Assembly (NCBI GenBank): GCA_963930645.1
Contig: OZ005648.1
Coordinates: 108,301,667-108,365,666 of the forward strand
Length of the DNA: 64,000 nucleotides
Direction: 5' to 3'
DNA from: Salticus scenicus
Taxonomy: Eukaryota > Arthropoda > Arachnida > Araneae > Salticidae
Shown: piece after piece, positions 44,276 through 57,419 of the stretch
How the letters are laid out: every line of letters starts with the position of its first letter
Numbering within the stretch: the first letter of the stretch is position 1
The notes under the pieces: generated by a model
The model's input: the letters and a program-made list of their open reading frames with translations, nothing else
Database searches by the model: none
Told to the model about the DNA's origin: nothing
Translations under genes and position numbers: made by a program

Positions 44276-45990
44276 GTTTATATGAGGATACTACTTGAAA
44301 ACTTTGATCAAGATTGACAAGTTTCAAGGAATGGTGCTGGTGAAAATTGTCTGAATAATTTAGAATAAACTTTTAAATTTAATAGCAGCCTTCACATCTA
44401 TATTAATGCGGATACTAAATCAAACAAACTGTTGAGGGAGAGGTAATCCCACTCACACCAATTACATGTTAAATAAAGTTTCTTCTAAAGCTAGTTTGAA
44501 TTATTTTTAATGTTAGTCCATATAACAGTACTCGTTCTCTTAACTCTTAATTTGCAATTTGTTTTTATAGTATTAAAATCCACGCTAAAAGAAAGTCGTG
44601 TAAGTGTCACACCAGATTATTTTTAAGAGAGAAGCTGAAATTCAATTCATTCAAGCAATTATAACATTTTGAATTTTCATGATATTTGCTTAGTTTTCAT
44701 AGAAATATTTTACATTTGGTTAAAAAGTTAAATAAAAGAAATTTTGTTAATGCTGATTCATGCACAGCTAAAATTATTTAGTAAAAATATATTTCATCAA
44801 AAGTTTAATATTGTTATATTCTGATTGCAGTATGTTGTGCCTAATGTAGTATGCCAAGTTTTCCTAAAATGGCATGATATTGGCTTAAATATCCTGCAAG
44901 TTATAATTTAAAAACTGGCTTTAAAAAAAAACCCTCTTTAAGCGTTAGTAGTTTTTCAACGTATTTATCAGGGGTGTTTGTATTGAGGGGCTACCCCTAA
45001 TTTCAGGATTTTTAATCTAATCCATCTGTATTTTCATATTTCCTATAAAGTTGTCTTCTGTTTCCATTGGCTGTTCATTTGTCATTCAAGTTATATATGA
45101 ATAAATTGTAAAGAGATAGAGCTTTTGGTCTAAATAATTTAAATGTCATTTGATATTCTGGATTTTTTATTTGAGGCTCTAATTTTCATGATTTTTACCT
45201 TTGAGTTACAATCATCCCTGATCTGTTTAATGATTTAGAAGATGAATGAATACTATGCTCAGTACAAGTATAAAAAATTGATACTGTATACTGCAGATAT
45301 CTATTAATTTTACTCTCTAGAAAAAACATGTATTTCAAAATTTAGTCACACCAGCTATTTACTTTGACTATTCAAAATGGAAAATTACAGTTGAAACTTT
45401 TAAAGGGTTAAATTTCTAAAGAAATCTTTATATTTAATAAATCTAATATACAGAATAGTCCTGATTTTTCCATTTAAAGATTTGAAATTCAAAGTCACTT
45501 TAGTGGGTTGTTTAAGTCAAATATTTATGGTTACTCCTTAGTCCTTACTAATATTTTTGACATAATGTTGTTACACTTATGTTTATGCAAATTTCATTAT
45601 GCTTTTTAGAGCTAAGATATCCAAATCAAAAAGATATAAAAATTCAAGTAAACAACATAAAAAAGCATAGAATTTCAATTAAAGGATAACACACGTTTTG
45701 TGACACCTCTAAAGTCACTTTATTAGTGTTAGTTTAGTGAAAATTATGAAAAATTTAAAGTTAAAAATAATTTTCATTATATTCTACTAACTTTGATGAA
45801 GATTATTAGAGGTCCCATAATGACCATATATTAGTTTGTATTTAAAATTTTGTGCTTTTTAACAAAAATTTTTACAAAAGAATTTTTTTTTTACAAAAAT
45901 TTGTTCCCATTTATTTTTAATGTTCAAATCATCTTTAATAAGTGTAATGTAATGTCAGTGGGAAAAGAAATAAGACAACAGGTGCATAAC

Positions 45991-46021
<31 letters not shown>

Positions 46022-48010
46022 GGGATGGACTAAAAAAAAATTAGACTTAAAATTATTTTAAAGAAAATCAATTAAATGGTAATTAATATTAACTAATCAT
46101 TTATATTTATTACTTAAAAGTGAAAATTTATGACATAAATTTTGTTTTTTAAAGGATGATTCTTTTATTTGGCACCAAAAGGAAATTTCACAATATATAA
46201 TTTCACACCCTTGGATTACAAAAAGGAGGCACAATCTCTACAAAGAGAAATGGCTAAAATTTAAATCTGATATATGATGAATTGCTTTCTATTTCACATC
46301 TTTCAGCAAATAAGTTAGAAAGGTTACATGTACTAATATAATTAAGATAAGAATAAGCAGTACAAATCAAGTGATAGTGTAGCTGAATATTAATGGAGAA
46401 AAACTTCAATGATTTTTTTCTCCCTTTACATTTTTGCTTACTATATTGCCTATCATTTATCCCCTCTTTTTTTTTTTTTTCTTTAAAGTTTTACTCGATT
46501 GAACAAGTTTTAATATTGTTTCACAAGCTTGATTACTTTTATGGTCCTAGAAAATTTTATAAGTTGAAAATTTTATAAGTACTAAATTCTTTAATAGGAA
46601 AATAAGTTTGTAAACTTTTTTTAAAAAAATTATTAGTACGACAGGACTATTGTTTTCAATCAGCGTTTTTATCATTATAGAAATTTGCAGCAGCCTACCT
46701 TGAATCATGCATATATATATATGATATGTCAGGTTTTAATTTGCTATACAAAGTACATTGTTCAATCGATTGATATGAAAATTGGTACACTTATTAATCA
46801 AAACAAAATCTAGTTAACACCATACCTTTTATTTCAATTGGATAATTGGTTCAAAAGACATAAAAAAAAAAGCCCTATTTTGACTTTAAAATTTAAAAAA
46901 AGTCAAAACAAGTTGATAGAGTAGGAAGAAAAAATTTTTTTTAACATAAAATGAATGTGTGATAATTTCCTTTTATTTATACTAACGGCCTTAAAAAAAA
47001 AAAAAAAAAAAAAATTGAAGAATGTTTATCCCGTTCTCCCAAGGGTACAAGAGTTTTCACTTACACCAGCATTTTTTTAATCGATGGTATCTATCATATT
47101 CAATCTTAAAAAATATTGTATAAATTTGAAAGAAATTCTTGATAAAATACTATGGTGTAACAGCTCTGTCTTGAGAGAGGAACTCTTGCACACTTGCTTT
47201 ATCCCTCTCTGATGAAGTTAAAAAATACTTAAAATAAAGTTGAAAAAAACCATGCTAAAAAAAAAATGGAGCAGCTTTTGTGTAGGACCCCTTGGAAAAA
47301 TTTGAAATTTGGCACCAAAGTAGCTCATACTTTTTTTGGCAAGATCTTTTCTTACGTAATTTCGATAGCCATTTTAATTATCATCAAAAGGACAACAAAA
47401 ATTTAAAAGCCACTGAGGGTGCTATACAAAAGCTGTGCCAAATTTTTTTTTACGAAATGAATATAGTAACCGTTGATAGTATATGCAGCACAGTCACTAC
47501 ATGCTTTTATATAGAAGAATAGATTAAAAAAAAAAAAGCATCTTGTCATACTGAATTAAATTCTGTTTTACATAGAATTTTATATCTGTTACTGAAAGAA
47601 AACAAAACAGAACAGCTTCAGTTTTTTTTTTCTTTCTTCTTCTTCTTTTTTTTTTTTTTATATTATCTAAAACTTTTTTAATGCCATGTTAAAATAAACA
47701 ATTTATTGTGGTTTCAAAAAATGAAGGAAAAAAAAAAAAAAAAGAAACAATCTGTCTTTATATTTTTTTATATTTATTTTCTGCAGAAGATAGTTACATT
47801 AAATTAGTGAAAATTACATGATTTTGATAAAATAGAGGTTTAGGCAAGGATTTTTCTCTTTCTTTACTTATTTTCATGTGCATAACATATCATTAAAAAA
47901 GTAGATAAATAAATAAATAAAAAGGTGTTAGCAATTTATTTTTAAAAAAAAATGCTGAGTAAGTTTTATTTGATTTCAAGCTAAATAAACAAGGTATACA
48001 AAATATACAA

Positions 48011-48047
<37 letters not shown>

Positions 48048-50139
48048 TTGCACAAAAATTGTATAAATATTTGACAACTGAATATTTCAATAATACTTAA
48101 GCTGCTTCAGATTTAAAAAAAAAAAAAAAAAAAAAGTTTGCCATATTAAATGTAAGAAATACAAGATTTCTGATTATTATTATTATTATTATTTTTATAG
48201 AATTCATTTATTATACATTTTATATATTTTTGCTAAATCTTTGACTCTTGATCAATTCAATGAAATGCTTAGAAACTTCTTACAAGAGTTGCCAAAAAAT
48301 TTGATAAAGAAAAACTATGTGGCACGAGTGCTAAATTAAAATCTACTAAAAGTAGATTTTAAAAAAAATTTTTATCTGTTTTGCCAATGAAGGTTTTGTC
48401 TTAAGATGCCTGGTAAGTCAGAAGAGCAGGCTCTCTCTTTCTCATGTTAAATATATTAGTCAGTGTACAATATGTTTGTATTCTAAAGCTATTTCCTGAG
48501 AAAAACAAAATCATCCTTTCTAAAGCTTTTTTTTTTTTTTCCATTTTTACAATTTTTTCTAAAATAAATACTTAAAAAAAAAAAAAAAAAAGCAATAAAG
48601 TTCACTATTCTTCACAAAAAATGAAAATTTAAATTTCTCAAGAGAATATCTTTAAAGTAAGAGTGTATCATATGCTCATAGGTTTATCATATTAGAAGCA
48701 CAATTAAGTTATCAACTTACATTAGCACTTTTTGGCTACCAGAAAAGTTTCTATTAAAATTTAACATTAGCCTAAATGTTGTCAAGTATGATTATGAGGA
48801 GGAAGTCTGCTGCTGTCTGACCAGGTCTTTTAGTTAGTTGTCAGAATCATATTTATAATTAGTGTAGAAAATTATAAATGAAAGATGATTTACTATTGTT
48901 TCCATTTTTACAACCATAAATACATTTTCTGTGCTTGCAGAAGTGTTTTAATGTTGTAATGCAGATGCATACAGGTCACTGTTTTATCATAGATATAGTA
49001 ATATATATAGATCTATCATCCCCATGTTATCGAGCAAAAAATTTTGAGGCCGAAAAAAAGTTCTAAAATCAGCCATTAGAGAGTATTGAAAAAAAGAAAA
49101 ATGAATTTGAAACTGTATCTGGAGTTTTTCATTCACCTTTAGTAAATAAATTATTCATAAATTGTATTTACTAAATTATCCGTGTGTATTTCTATGTGTG
49201 ATTTACTCGGGGAAAGGCAGCCATTAGAGTGACTTTTCCCGAAAAAAAAAACCCTCACTGATTCCCTCTCGCTGATCAATCTATGTCTTATTACTATATC
49301 TATGTGTTTTATTGCTGATCAGTATTGTGCTGAGGTAAAATTTTTACATCTTACAATTGAATAAAAGCAGAAAAAAGAAAATTATTTGGAAAAAATGTTT
49401 TTTTATTAATAAAATAGGTGTTTACAATAAATAAAATAGTTTGAGGATCTGTTAGTGAAAAATTCTATTTATTATACCCTTTTTATGTATTAAATTTCCA
49501 TCAAATGAGAAAACATAATTTTTAGTTATTGCACTACCTAAACTTTAGAAAATGGGATTTCTTTTTATGATATTCAAAAAATAATTTTTTGCATATTAGC
49601 AACTCTAAAAAGGTTACAATGCTTTTTTTTTTTTTTTTTTTTTTTTTAATTTCTTATATTTTTATTTAAAATATAATTTCTAAATTAAGTAAAGACTAAT
49701 GAGTTCGTATTACTTAAAGTGATACAATTAATACTATTTTATGAGATGTAAAGTTCTTTTTTTTCTCTCTCACATTCACACTTTTCACATGCATTACATT
49801 TGTTATACATTTTAAATCTAATTATTTAATTTGCTTACTTATCTTTTGAACTTCATTTAAAAATAAGTAACCTTATAAGTTATAGATATACACACATACA
49901 TAAATTCATTTTATCCACTCATATACACCATTATCCATTTTTAAGCCCTAATCTGACAACATACAAATTTCTTGGTATCAATGGTGCAATTCATTTGAAA
50001 ATGTTCATTTTATGAATAGAAAATATTATAACAGAGGTGGCCAGTTACACTGCTTGTGGAAGTTATTTCAGTCAGGAATATTTGAAAGAATTGTGATACT
50101 CAAGAGTAAAAGAGTGAGTTTATTTTCTATAATAAACTA
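44276..50139. other. Intergenic AT-rich DNA with no gene recognised
   Basis: Contains many A or T runs (45990, 46467, 46996, 48117, 49625), a TTA microsatellite near 48175, and a stretch related to the inverted repeat at 41.8 kb (44751-44850). No open frame here has recognisable content. Confidence 0.5.
48015..48044. repeat. (AG)n microsatellite
   Basis: Uninterrupted AG dinucleotides preceded by ACACACAG. Confidence 0.95.
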
Positions 50140-50640
50140 CTCTTGGCTTGATATTCTTCAAGCAAATTTAACGGCCCTCTTCACTTACCATCGCCGGAAG
50201 CTCGAGCCAGTGTTATTCTATGGGGAAATTTTCTTTGCAAATAACTTATTAACTAATACATATTTTTAAATTCTGTTTTCACATTCAGAAAGTTCACAAC
50301 TGTAAAATTGACGGACTTTTTTTTAAAATGTATTTTTTTAATTTTTAATATTTTATTTTGAAATTGTAAAATGAAAAAATTTTACATATTGAAAATTCGT
50401 ATTTTGCAACTTCAAAATAAAATATAAAAAATTAAAAAAATAATTTTTTAAAAAAGGTCCATCAATTTAACTGCTGGGAATTTTCAGAATGTGAAAACAG
50501 AATTTGAAAATATGCATTAGTTAATAAGTTATTTGTAAAAGAAAAATTTCCCATAGATTAACATTAGCTTTGGCTTCCGACAGCGGTGAGTGAAGAGTGC
50601 CCTTAAAACAATTCAAACAAATTTAGTATTTTTGAACGAA
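50140..50640. repeat. Long imperfect palindrome, about 240-bp arms
   Basis: TAACTTATTAACTAATACAT at about 50240 and its reverse near 50520, TTCTGTTTTCACATTC and GAATGTGAAAACAGAA, and outer CCCTCTTCACTTACC and GGTGAGTGAAGAGTG mark arms that meet near 50395. The sequence is probably a foldback MITE. It lies about 440 bp beyond the stop codon of the ZP-like gene. Confidence 0.82.
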
Positions 50641-50943
50641 CTGCAAACTGCCCAACGAACCATCAACCAAACTTTTGACAACTAACTGCTGAACATTTCT
50701 AAAGCACCCACTAACAAATTTGATGTTGAAATATTTTCTGTACAAAATTGTTTTAAAGAATCAATGCATGCTTATATATTTAAATAAGTAACATTATTAA
50801 AATTAAATAGCAAGAAATGAAGTAAAATATTTACTTTTGGCCACAGACCAGTTTAAATTTACTAATAACTTCATTTAAAAGAAAAAAAGGAGTTATAAAT
50901 TGGACATTGGTTAGTTATAGTTTACGAAATTTCATACATATGT

Positions 50944-50949
50944 TTTATT
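50944..50949 (-). terminator. Candidate poly(A) signal of the ZP-like gene
   Basis: AATAAA on the minus strand about 130 bases after the stop codon at 51079. The position is plausible; cleavage was not tested. Confidence 0.4.
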
Positions 50950-51078
50950 GGCATAAAAGCTGCACCTCTCGCCTGCGAGAGAGACACACAGCTCATTAGC
51001 TGCATTATAGACACCTCTGCATTATAAAATTTTTTATTCAGTGAAATTTCAGTATGTTGTCAGATCATTCTATTTAAT

Positions 51079-51476
51079 CTAATACCTAAAACTGTGAGAT
51101 CTTCGGGTTGATTTAGCATGTCGAATAGGCATGGGTGGATAAAGTATTTCTCTTGATTCATATTTCCAATCCATTTTAGGACTGTACCGATCATATATGT
51201 TACTTCGCTCATAAAAACTATTTCGATATACAAAAGGTGATTCATGCACCGAAGGCTCATCTGTACTTCCATTGTCGTTTGATCTGTCCAGTCTTCTTTT
51301 GATAAATATCATTAAATAAATATTAACACAAACTGATATTAACAATGTAATTACTAATGCTGCTCCTCCTATTAAATACTCCGATGGAATGGGCAAAACA
51401 CTTTTATTAATATTCGATGTAGATTGTGATGGCGGATCTTTTGGTAGTGGAAATTCTTCTTCTATTATACCAGTAC
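51079..51476 (-). CDS. ZP-type gene, last exon with transmembrane segment
   Basis: Acceptor TTTACAG|GTACTGG. It completes a Gly codon and runs TGIIEEEFPLPKD, the transmembrane helix, then the tail to TAG/TAA-type stop at 51079. The 5-kb intron before it holds a probable Helitron. Confidence 0.75.
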
Positions 51477-53005
51477 CTGTAAATAAGATAAAATATGCTT
51501 AGATCAACTCTTTTTTAAAAACTTTTTTTTTTCATATATTTACAATGCGAATAATTTTTAAATATGTATATAGCAAGGACTGCTCCAAGAAATTCAAACT
51601 GTTACTGAAATTTGAAAATCATTGCACAAATTTCCTAAAGTGTTAGTAAAAGCTGCAATAAAGCTTTTTTTATGAATTTATATTACATATGTGAAATATA
51701 GTTAAAACCCCCCTTAAAATTAACGCTTCATTTCTCAAACTTAAATGATTCTGCCTCCCACTAATCCACTGATAGTGAAAAAGTATATAAGATTTCCGAA
51801 AGCATATACACAAATGATTTCTCACTCTCAAAAACCAAATATTATGGTTTTTAAAGGCATTAGCTTGAATAAATGTATTTAAAAAATATATCTATTTGAA
51901 TTAAAAAGATAAATCTTCGATGGCATTAAAAGTGTTCTCCACATACTTGTTTGCAACACAAAAAAAATTTATAACTTGTAAAATTTTGCTTAAAATTTTA
52001 CAATCTTTTTTTAGGAAATGATTACCTAATGGTGTTTTATCTGTAAAGAGATAATTTTTTTTTTCCTAAAAATTTTTGAGCTATAAAATCTTTAGTGTCA
52101 AAAATCATGCTACACAAATTAAAAAAAATCAGTGCAGAAATTTCTATTTTTTTTTTCTTTTCCTTTAAATTTAGTATCATTGTAAAGAGGGGAAAATGTC
52201 CTTTCCAAATATGCCTCTTGTTAAGAAAAAAGAAAAAAAAAAAAGGGTTTTGTTGCACGGCGTTTTTTATTTTTATTTTATTTTTTTAAAAATCTTTATA
52301 TATGTAAAAGGTAATGTCTGTGTGTGGCTGCAGATAGCGTAGTGCAAAGATGGTAGCTTGGACATGTGATTCCACACAAAGGTGCCTCCCAAGGGGACCT
52401 TGTGCACCTCGAAGCCCGATTTTTAAAATTTTTATTAGTTTTCCTTTAATTAATTAAAATGCAAACATAATAACCTCATAATAGCTTTAAAATTAGCCAT
52501 TTAAACTTCATTCATAATTTAATTGTTGCCAAAAAATTTTATGAGTTCATTTTTTTTCGACAGGAAAATACATTTATTTGTAAACAATAAAAAATTATAA
52601 AAATTAAATTATGCATCACACAAAAATTGACGTCATCATGACTTTAAAAATTTTATACATATTGATAAAGTACTAATATAGTTTAGGATGCTAATATATG
52701 TTCTTCTAAAATGTTTTTTTTAAACTACTATTTTTTATATTTTTATAATCAAGTTGTTATTAAAAAAAAAAAAAAAAAAAACTGCGCCCATGACGTCACA
52801 TTCGACTGCCAAGCGCTTCTTTACTACTCTAAACTCTATGACCCATAAATTTATTTTATCAGTTTTATTTATAGATTCTCCTGGGCGATTTTAAAAAATT
52901 TGGCGTTGAAGTGCACCGAATATTTTTCACTAAGAAGTTTAATTTAGCAACAGCCATTTTAACCTAGGTAGCGCAACAAAAATATAAATTAATTATAAAA
53001 TATTA

Positions 53006-53037
<32 letters not shown>

Positions 53038-56000
53038 ATTAAACCGAAATATTAATCACATAAATGATCTATTTTTATCTGAGTAGATAATTTTATATAT
53101 ATATATATATAAAAAATCAGTTTTAAAAACAGAAAGTTTATTTCAGCAAGCACTATTTTAAATCTAAAACCCGTTAATAATATAAACAGAATATGATGGA
53201 TTATTATATATTAATGAAGAGGTGTCTGACAAAAGTATTAGCAAAATTGGCTTCCCTCTTTTATACAAGAAATTATTAAACAAAAGAAAGAAATCTTCGT
53301 TAATATGATACACACACAGGACAAAAATTCAAAAACTGCCAAAGGAGAGTTATAATAAAGTTGTATAGCACAATAATGTTTACTTAGTTTTTTTTTTTAA
53401 TATACCAATGACTACGCAGTTATTTAACATAAAAATAAATAAACTGCTGTGCGTGGCAGCACTTGCACGCTGTCGAGCAGAAATATTTGATTAATTCAAA
53501 TTAATATTTAAATAAATAAATAAAAATATGTTTAATGGGAAATATATATAATGTGTTTAATGGGAAATATATATAATATATTTAATGGGAAATATCTATA
53601 CATTAGTTGTCTAAAATATAGTAGAAATAGTGCTCATAGCATATTATTACAAGGGATTAAGTCTTTTCCCTGCATAAATTGAACTGTTGCAATAAAAGCA
53701 GTTTTACAGGCAAAGGGAAAATAAAAGGGCAGTTCATTCACTTTCAGTGGGGTCAGCCTTGGTGACAAACTTGGCAAATGGGCGACCAAATTTGGTGAAA
53801 AATGGTAGTTTAGGGTTTCTGAAGTTTCGAAGCTCTCCGATACACGGGAACATAGATCTCGGGCTTTCCATGGAATTTTCGATGGAATCATCGCCAAGCC
53901 CCATCGCCAGAAGTTATAAATAAGAGTGAGTTGATTTCTCCGAGAAAGCATGTAGTCACTGCGATTCAGAGTTATTCAGAGACCTATTCTGAGTGATTGC
54001 CCTTTAGGTATTGAGCTCTAAGCAACTGAACATTTTTCGTGAGCTGGCGAAGATTTCTGCTATGGAGTATTTTATGTTATTTGCTTTACTCCTGTGAAAC
54101 AAGTGATTGTTTTTTGAACTGTTTCTGAACATTTATCGAATAGCGACTTTTGCTGTACGAGTAACAGCTTTAACTGTTTCCAGAATATTCGAAGAATTAA
54201 CATTATTATTATTATTGTACTATTTCCGAGAATATTCGTTTTAATAATAGTTTTGTTGTACAGATTCGTGAAGTTCAAAAAGTATTTGATATTGCCAAGG
54301 TGATTCCATATTAAAGCTGTGACGAAAGTAGTCGCCAATTGAAATACATTTATTTAAACATTTGAATTATTCAATTAAAAAGAAATCATTTAAGTAAAGT
54401 GACCAGCGAAGTGGATAAAGCCTGCTACTAATGAATAAAAAGTGAAAAAAAACAGAATTTTTGAACTTTTTAGAAAAAAAATTCATAAAAAATATTGAAA
54501 TCCATTTTTTTACAAAAGAAATTACATCATTGGAAGTAGGAAGAAACACGCTTTCCAAAGAGGCAAATGTATTTTACTTTTATTTGTTATGTAAGAATAA
54601 AAGTTTAAAAATGGCCGTGTTTTTCCCCTGTCACTTCTTCCTTTTTCAGAAAGGCTTTGAGGTGGAAAAATCCAATCAAACTCCAAGTTCAACTGCTGTT
54701 CCATTGACGTTTCAATTAATATATCTCCAGCTAATAATTTTTTTTTAGTTTTTTTTCACTATCAACTGCTGCGTGTTTAATTCCATCCCTATGTCAATAT
54801 CTGTAATTTTGTGATATGCATTCGCTGAATTCATGGTTGTAGAGACATACAGACACACACACACAGACATCTTCTTTTATTATTATAAGTTCTTTCATAT
54901 TAAGTTACATGATTAAATATAATTTACATTTGGATTTCAATATAAGTATGGAAGTAATGCTTTCATATTTTTCTTATATCTGTATATTTTGATTAAAACT
55001 TGTGACATCTTTTCCATAGCGAAGTGATCATTAGATTTTTAAAAATTAAGTAACACGTGATGTGTGATATTTCATTTTCATCATTGTCATTTCAAAACAA
55101 TTGCTTATGTGGAGAGAGAAAAATTCTTATGAAAGAGAAAACAATTTTTTAAAAAACAGTTTTAATTTGTTTGTTTCAAAATCAAACGGTAATATAGTAA
55201 AAATAATTAAACTTAAAAATTTTTGAACTTATTAAAACGTATACCATTTAAATTTATCACTTTTATAACAGAGGGAAAGTTAGGAAAATTAGGTTTTGTT
55301 ACAAGGTCTCACTAATACATGAGGCTAAAATTAATGTTCAATAGATGCTGAGATATAACCATCTGTAAAATTGTAGTTCTTGAAAAATACCAGTGCCACC
55401 TGTCGTCCGATTAACACCCGAATTGCAATACTGTGGTTAGGCACTGCTGCAGGTATTGGGACTCAAATTTGAGATAGTGTGGGCTGGAAAGATGCTGCCG
55501 AAGGATCAAAGACCTATAACGAGGTTTTAATTCAGATTTTAATCTTTAGACCCTGTTATAGCTACTTCAATTCTCTATTGAATAAATTACATTCTAAATT
55601 CATAATGTGATTTTTTTTTTTTTTTTTTTTTTTTTTAATTCAATGATTTATCACGTCGCATGATAAAAACATTCAAGTCAACATCACATTTGTGCAACTT
55701 AGCAAATTGTTTAAAAGTATTGCTTAGTCGTGATCTACCAAAAATCCACTATTGAGATCACTACTTGCGATCACTATTGAGTCAGGATCTTTAGTTTGAG
55801 AAACAGTGCTTTAATATAACTTAATTTTAAGAGAAGACTTGGTACTAGATAAATAAACACAAGAAAAGTCTTCAGCGTTTCATACATTGTAGGCTTTAAT
55901 AACTTCTTCAGGGCATTTTCCTGAAACTATAATTCAAATTGAATTTTATTTTCAAAAGATTTTAATATATTAATATGCAAAGTCTGCTTGATTTTAGCAT

Positions 56001-56620
56001 CGCGATCTTTTGAATTTTCATCTTCATCACAATCTTTTATTGCATTGATTTTATTTTTCACCTGGTTTTTAAAATATGCAGTTCATTTTATTAAATATTC
56101 TAGTTTATTTTTCAAGTTTAAACTGACTTTTATAAACAAGTTTTTACTGACTTTTAAATTTTTTTCTAAAATATATATCTGTATTTTTATGTTATAAAGT
56201 TTTGTAGAGAGCTTTACCACCGAAAAGAGTATTCCAAATATTTATTTATTTATTTATTATTATTATTATTTAAGCAAGAGTAAGTAAGAGAAGACAAGCT
56301 ATTGAATGATAAATAAAAGATAAAAACTAAAAAGTTTTATTTTCTTATGAGACATCTTTAAAATTCAAACATAACACATCACATATAATTATGCTCATAG
56401 ATTTAACCTAACAAAGATAAAACTTACTGCTGGATGATTTAGTCTCTTATTCTGAAAATGATTTTCTGGAATACTCACCTGCTGATCTAGGTATTCTGTG
56501 ATCCTCATCCATTACTACAACTTCATTAGTGACTGTAAGTGTTTTAGAGTTTTCAATACTTGGAGTTGAGCGTTTTTTTCTTCTACCATAAGACATGCCC
56601 AAGTAATCACCACAATCAGC
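51079..56620 (-). CDS. Partial gene for a ZP-domain-type membrane protein (last two exons)
   Basis: Two minus-strand exons join in frame (phase 1): 56620-56479 and 51476-51079, giving 179 codons plus stop; the 5' exons are beyond the window or not recognised. In order they encode a Cys-containing end of an extracellular domain (ADCGDYLGMSYG), a furin-type dibasic site RRKKRS, an acidic and Ser/Thr/Pro-rich linker, a hydrophobic membrane-spanning segment (GGAALVITLLISVCVNIYLM), the basic stop-transfer FIKRR, and a cytoplasmic tail of about 70 residues rich in Tyr, Ser and Arg that ends RRSHSFRY. This arrangement, a furin site just after a Cys-rich domain and before a transmembrane helix, is that of ZP-domain apical matrix proteins (dusky, miniature, papillote type in flies). 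The ZP domain itself is not visible, so the family call is an inference. Such proteins shape cuticle and apical surfaces of epithelia. Confidence 0.6.
53529..53598 (+). repeat. Three-copy short tandem repeat
   Basis: TTTAATGGGAAATAT(A/C)TATA occurs three times in succession, with about 26-29-bp spacing. Confidence 0.88.
53900..54060 (+). promoter_or_regulatory. TATA-box-like site within the element at 52.3-54.4 kb
   Basis: TATAAATAAGAGTGAG at about 53915 lies in a stretch richer in G+C than its surroundings (53740-54060). It may be a promoter carried by the element or a remnant of an LTR. No reading frame with known content follows. Confidence 0.3.
56479..56620 (-). CDS. ZP-type gene, penultimate exon with furin site
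   Basis: Acceptor TTTTTTAG|GCTGAT, donor AGCAG|GTGAGT. 47 codons plus one base. It encodes ADCGDYLGMSYGRRKKRS and a linker ending in IPRSAG. Confidence 0.7.
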
Positions 56621-56816
56621 CTAAAAAATTAAATAAATAAATAGTAATGTATATTTAAAATTTTACTCCTTTTCAAAGAATGTATCATTATTTTTTTCTT
56701 TATATTAAATATGTAATAATATTATCTTATCCTTGTTTTGTTTCATTTGTTAATTTAATTCTGATAAATAGAATATTTTCTAAAACTAGTTGGCATAGGT
56801 GGACTCTGCTCAGTTC

Positions 56817-56915
56817 CAGGGTTTAAACTGCCATTAGTTTTTTTAGCATTTTGCTAAAAGGTATCATATTTTGCTAAAAGAAGTCGGTCAGAATTTCGCT
56901 AAAAAGCTAAAACTG
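56817..56915 (+). repeat. Dispersed repeat matching 28833-28930
   Basis: CCAGGGTTTAAACTGCCATT, AGTTTTTTTAGCATTTTGCT and AATTTCGCTAAA occur in the same order in both places. A short duplication (ATTTTGCTAAAAG twice) is private to this copy. Confidence 0.75.
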
Positions 56916-57419
56916 GATAACTGTATAAAATATCTCTATATAATAATTCAGATTTTTTTTTTTTTTCTTTGTAATATTTGCAGGCAAAAACTACGAAAGG
57001 ACTGAAATTTTTGGGAATCCCCATTTATATAGTAATTTGGATTTATTTTATTTTCAATAATTGAATTTAAATGCAAAAATATTGAAAAGCATGTTAGAAT
57101 TCAGAATTTGCTTCATAGAAGCATTTTTAGCACTAGTATTTCACGATTATCTATCACTACACTTTACTTGATTTTTAAATTGCTTTTTCATTTTACACAT
57201 ATGATAGGAATACCTCTTTTTCTATTGATAAAATCAAAACATAGTTTCCCTGATTCATATTTTTAAAGTCACAAATATGGATGCTTAATTAAAATCATCA
57301 ATGAACAAAAGGAATAGAAAACAAAACTGAGGATAACATTTATTTTATTGGGATCAATTTCGTAGTTTATTTTTATGCTACTATTTCCAATGCAACAATC
57401 CCAAAAATGCATATTTATA

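Larger units (their letters stand above)
52293..54427 (+). mobile_element. Probable non-autonomous Helitron, about 2.1 kb
   Basis: Starts TCTTTATATATGTAAAAGG, like the Helitron at 20393, after an A. It ends GACCAGCGAAGTGGAT, ten bases, then CTAC followed by T. The expected 3' form is a hairpin (ACCGGC-GAA-GCCGGT type) and CTRR, so both are one or two changes away. The first 400 bp recur at 37113-37510. No helicase is encoded. The right end is the weaker boundary. Confidence 0.5.

Noticed and set aside
51060..51272. 70-codon minus-strand open frame
   Set aside because: Alternative frame of the last ZP-type exon; it lacks the transmembrane segment and the splice phase.
53634..53951. 105-codon minus-strand open frame in the ZP-type intron
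   Set aside because: No recognisable motif; it falls inside a probable Helitron and overlaps the TATA-bearing stretch on the other strand.
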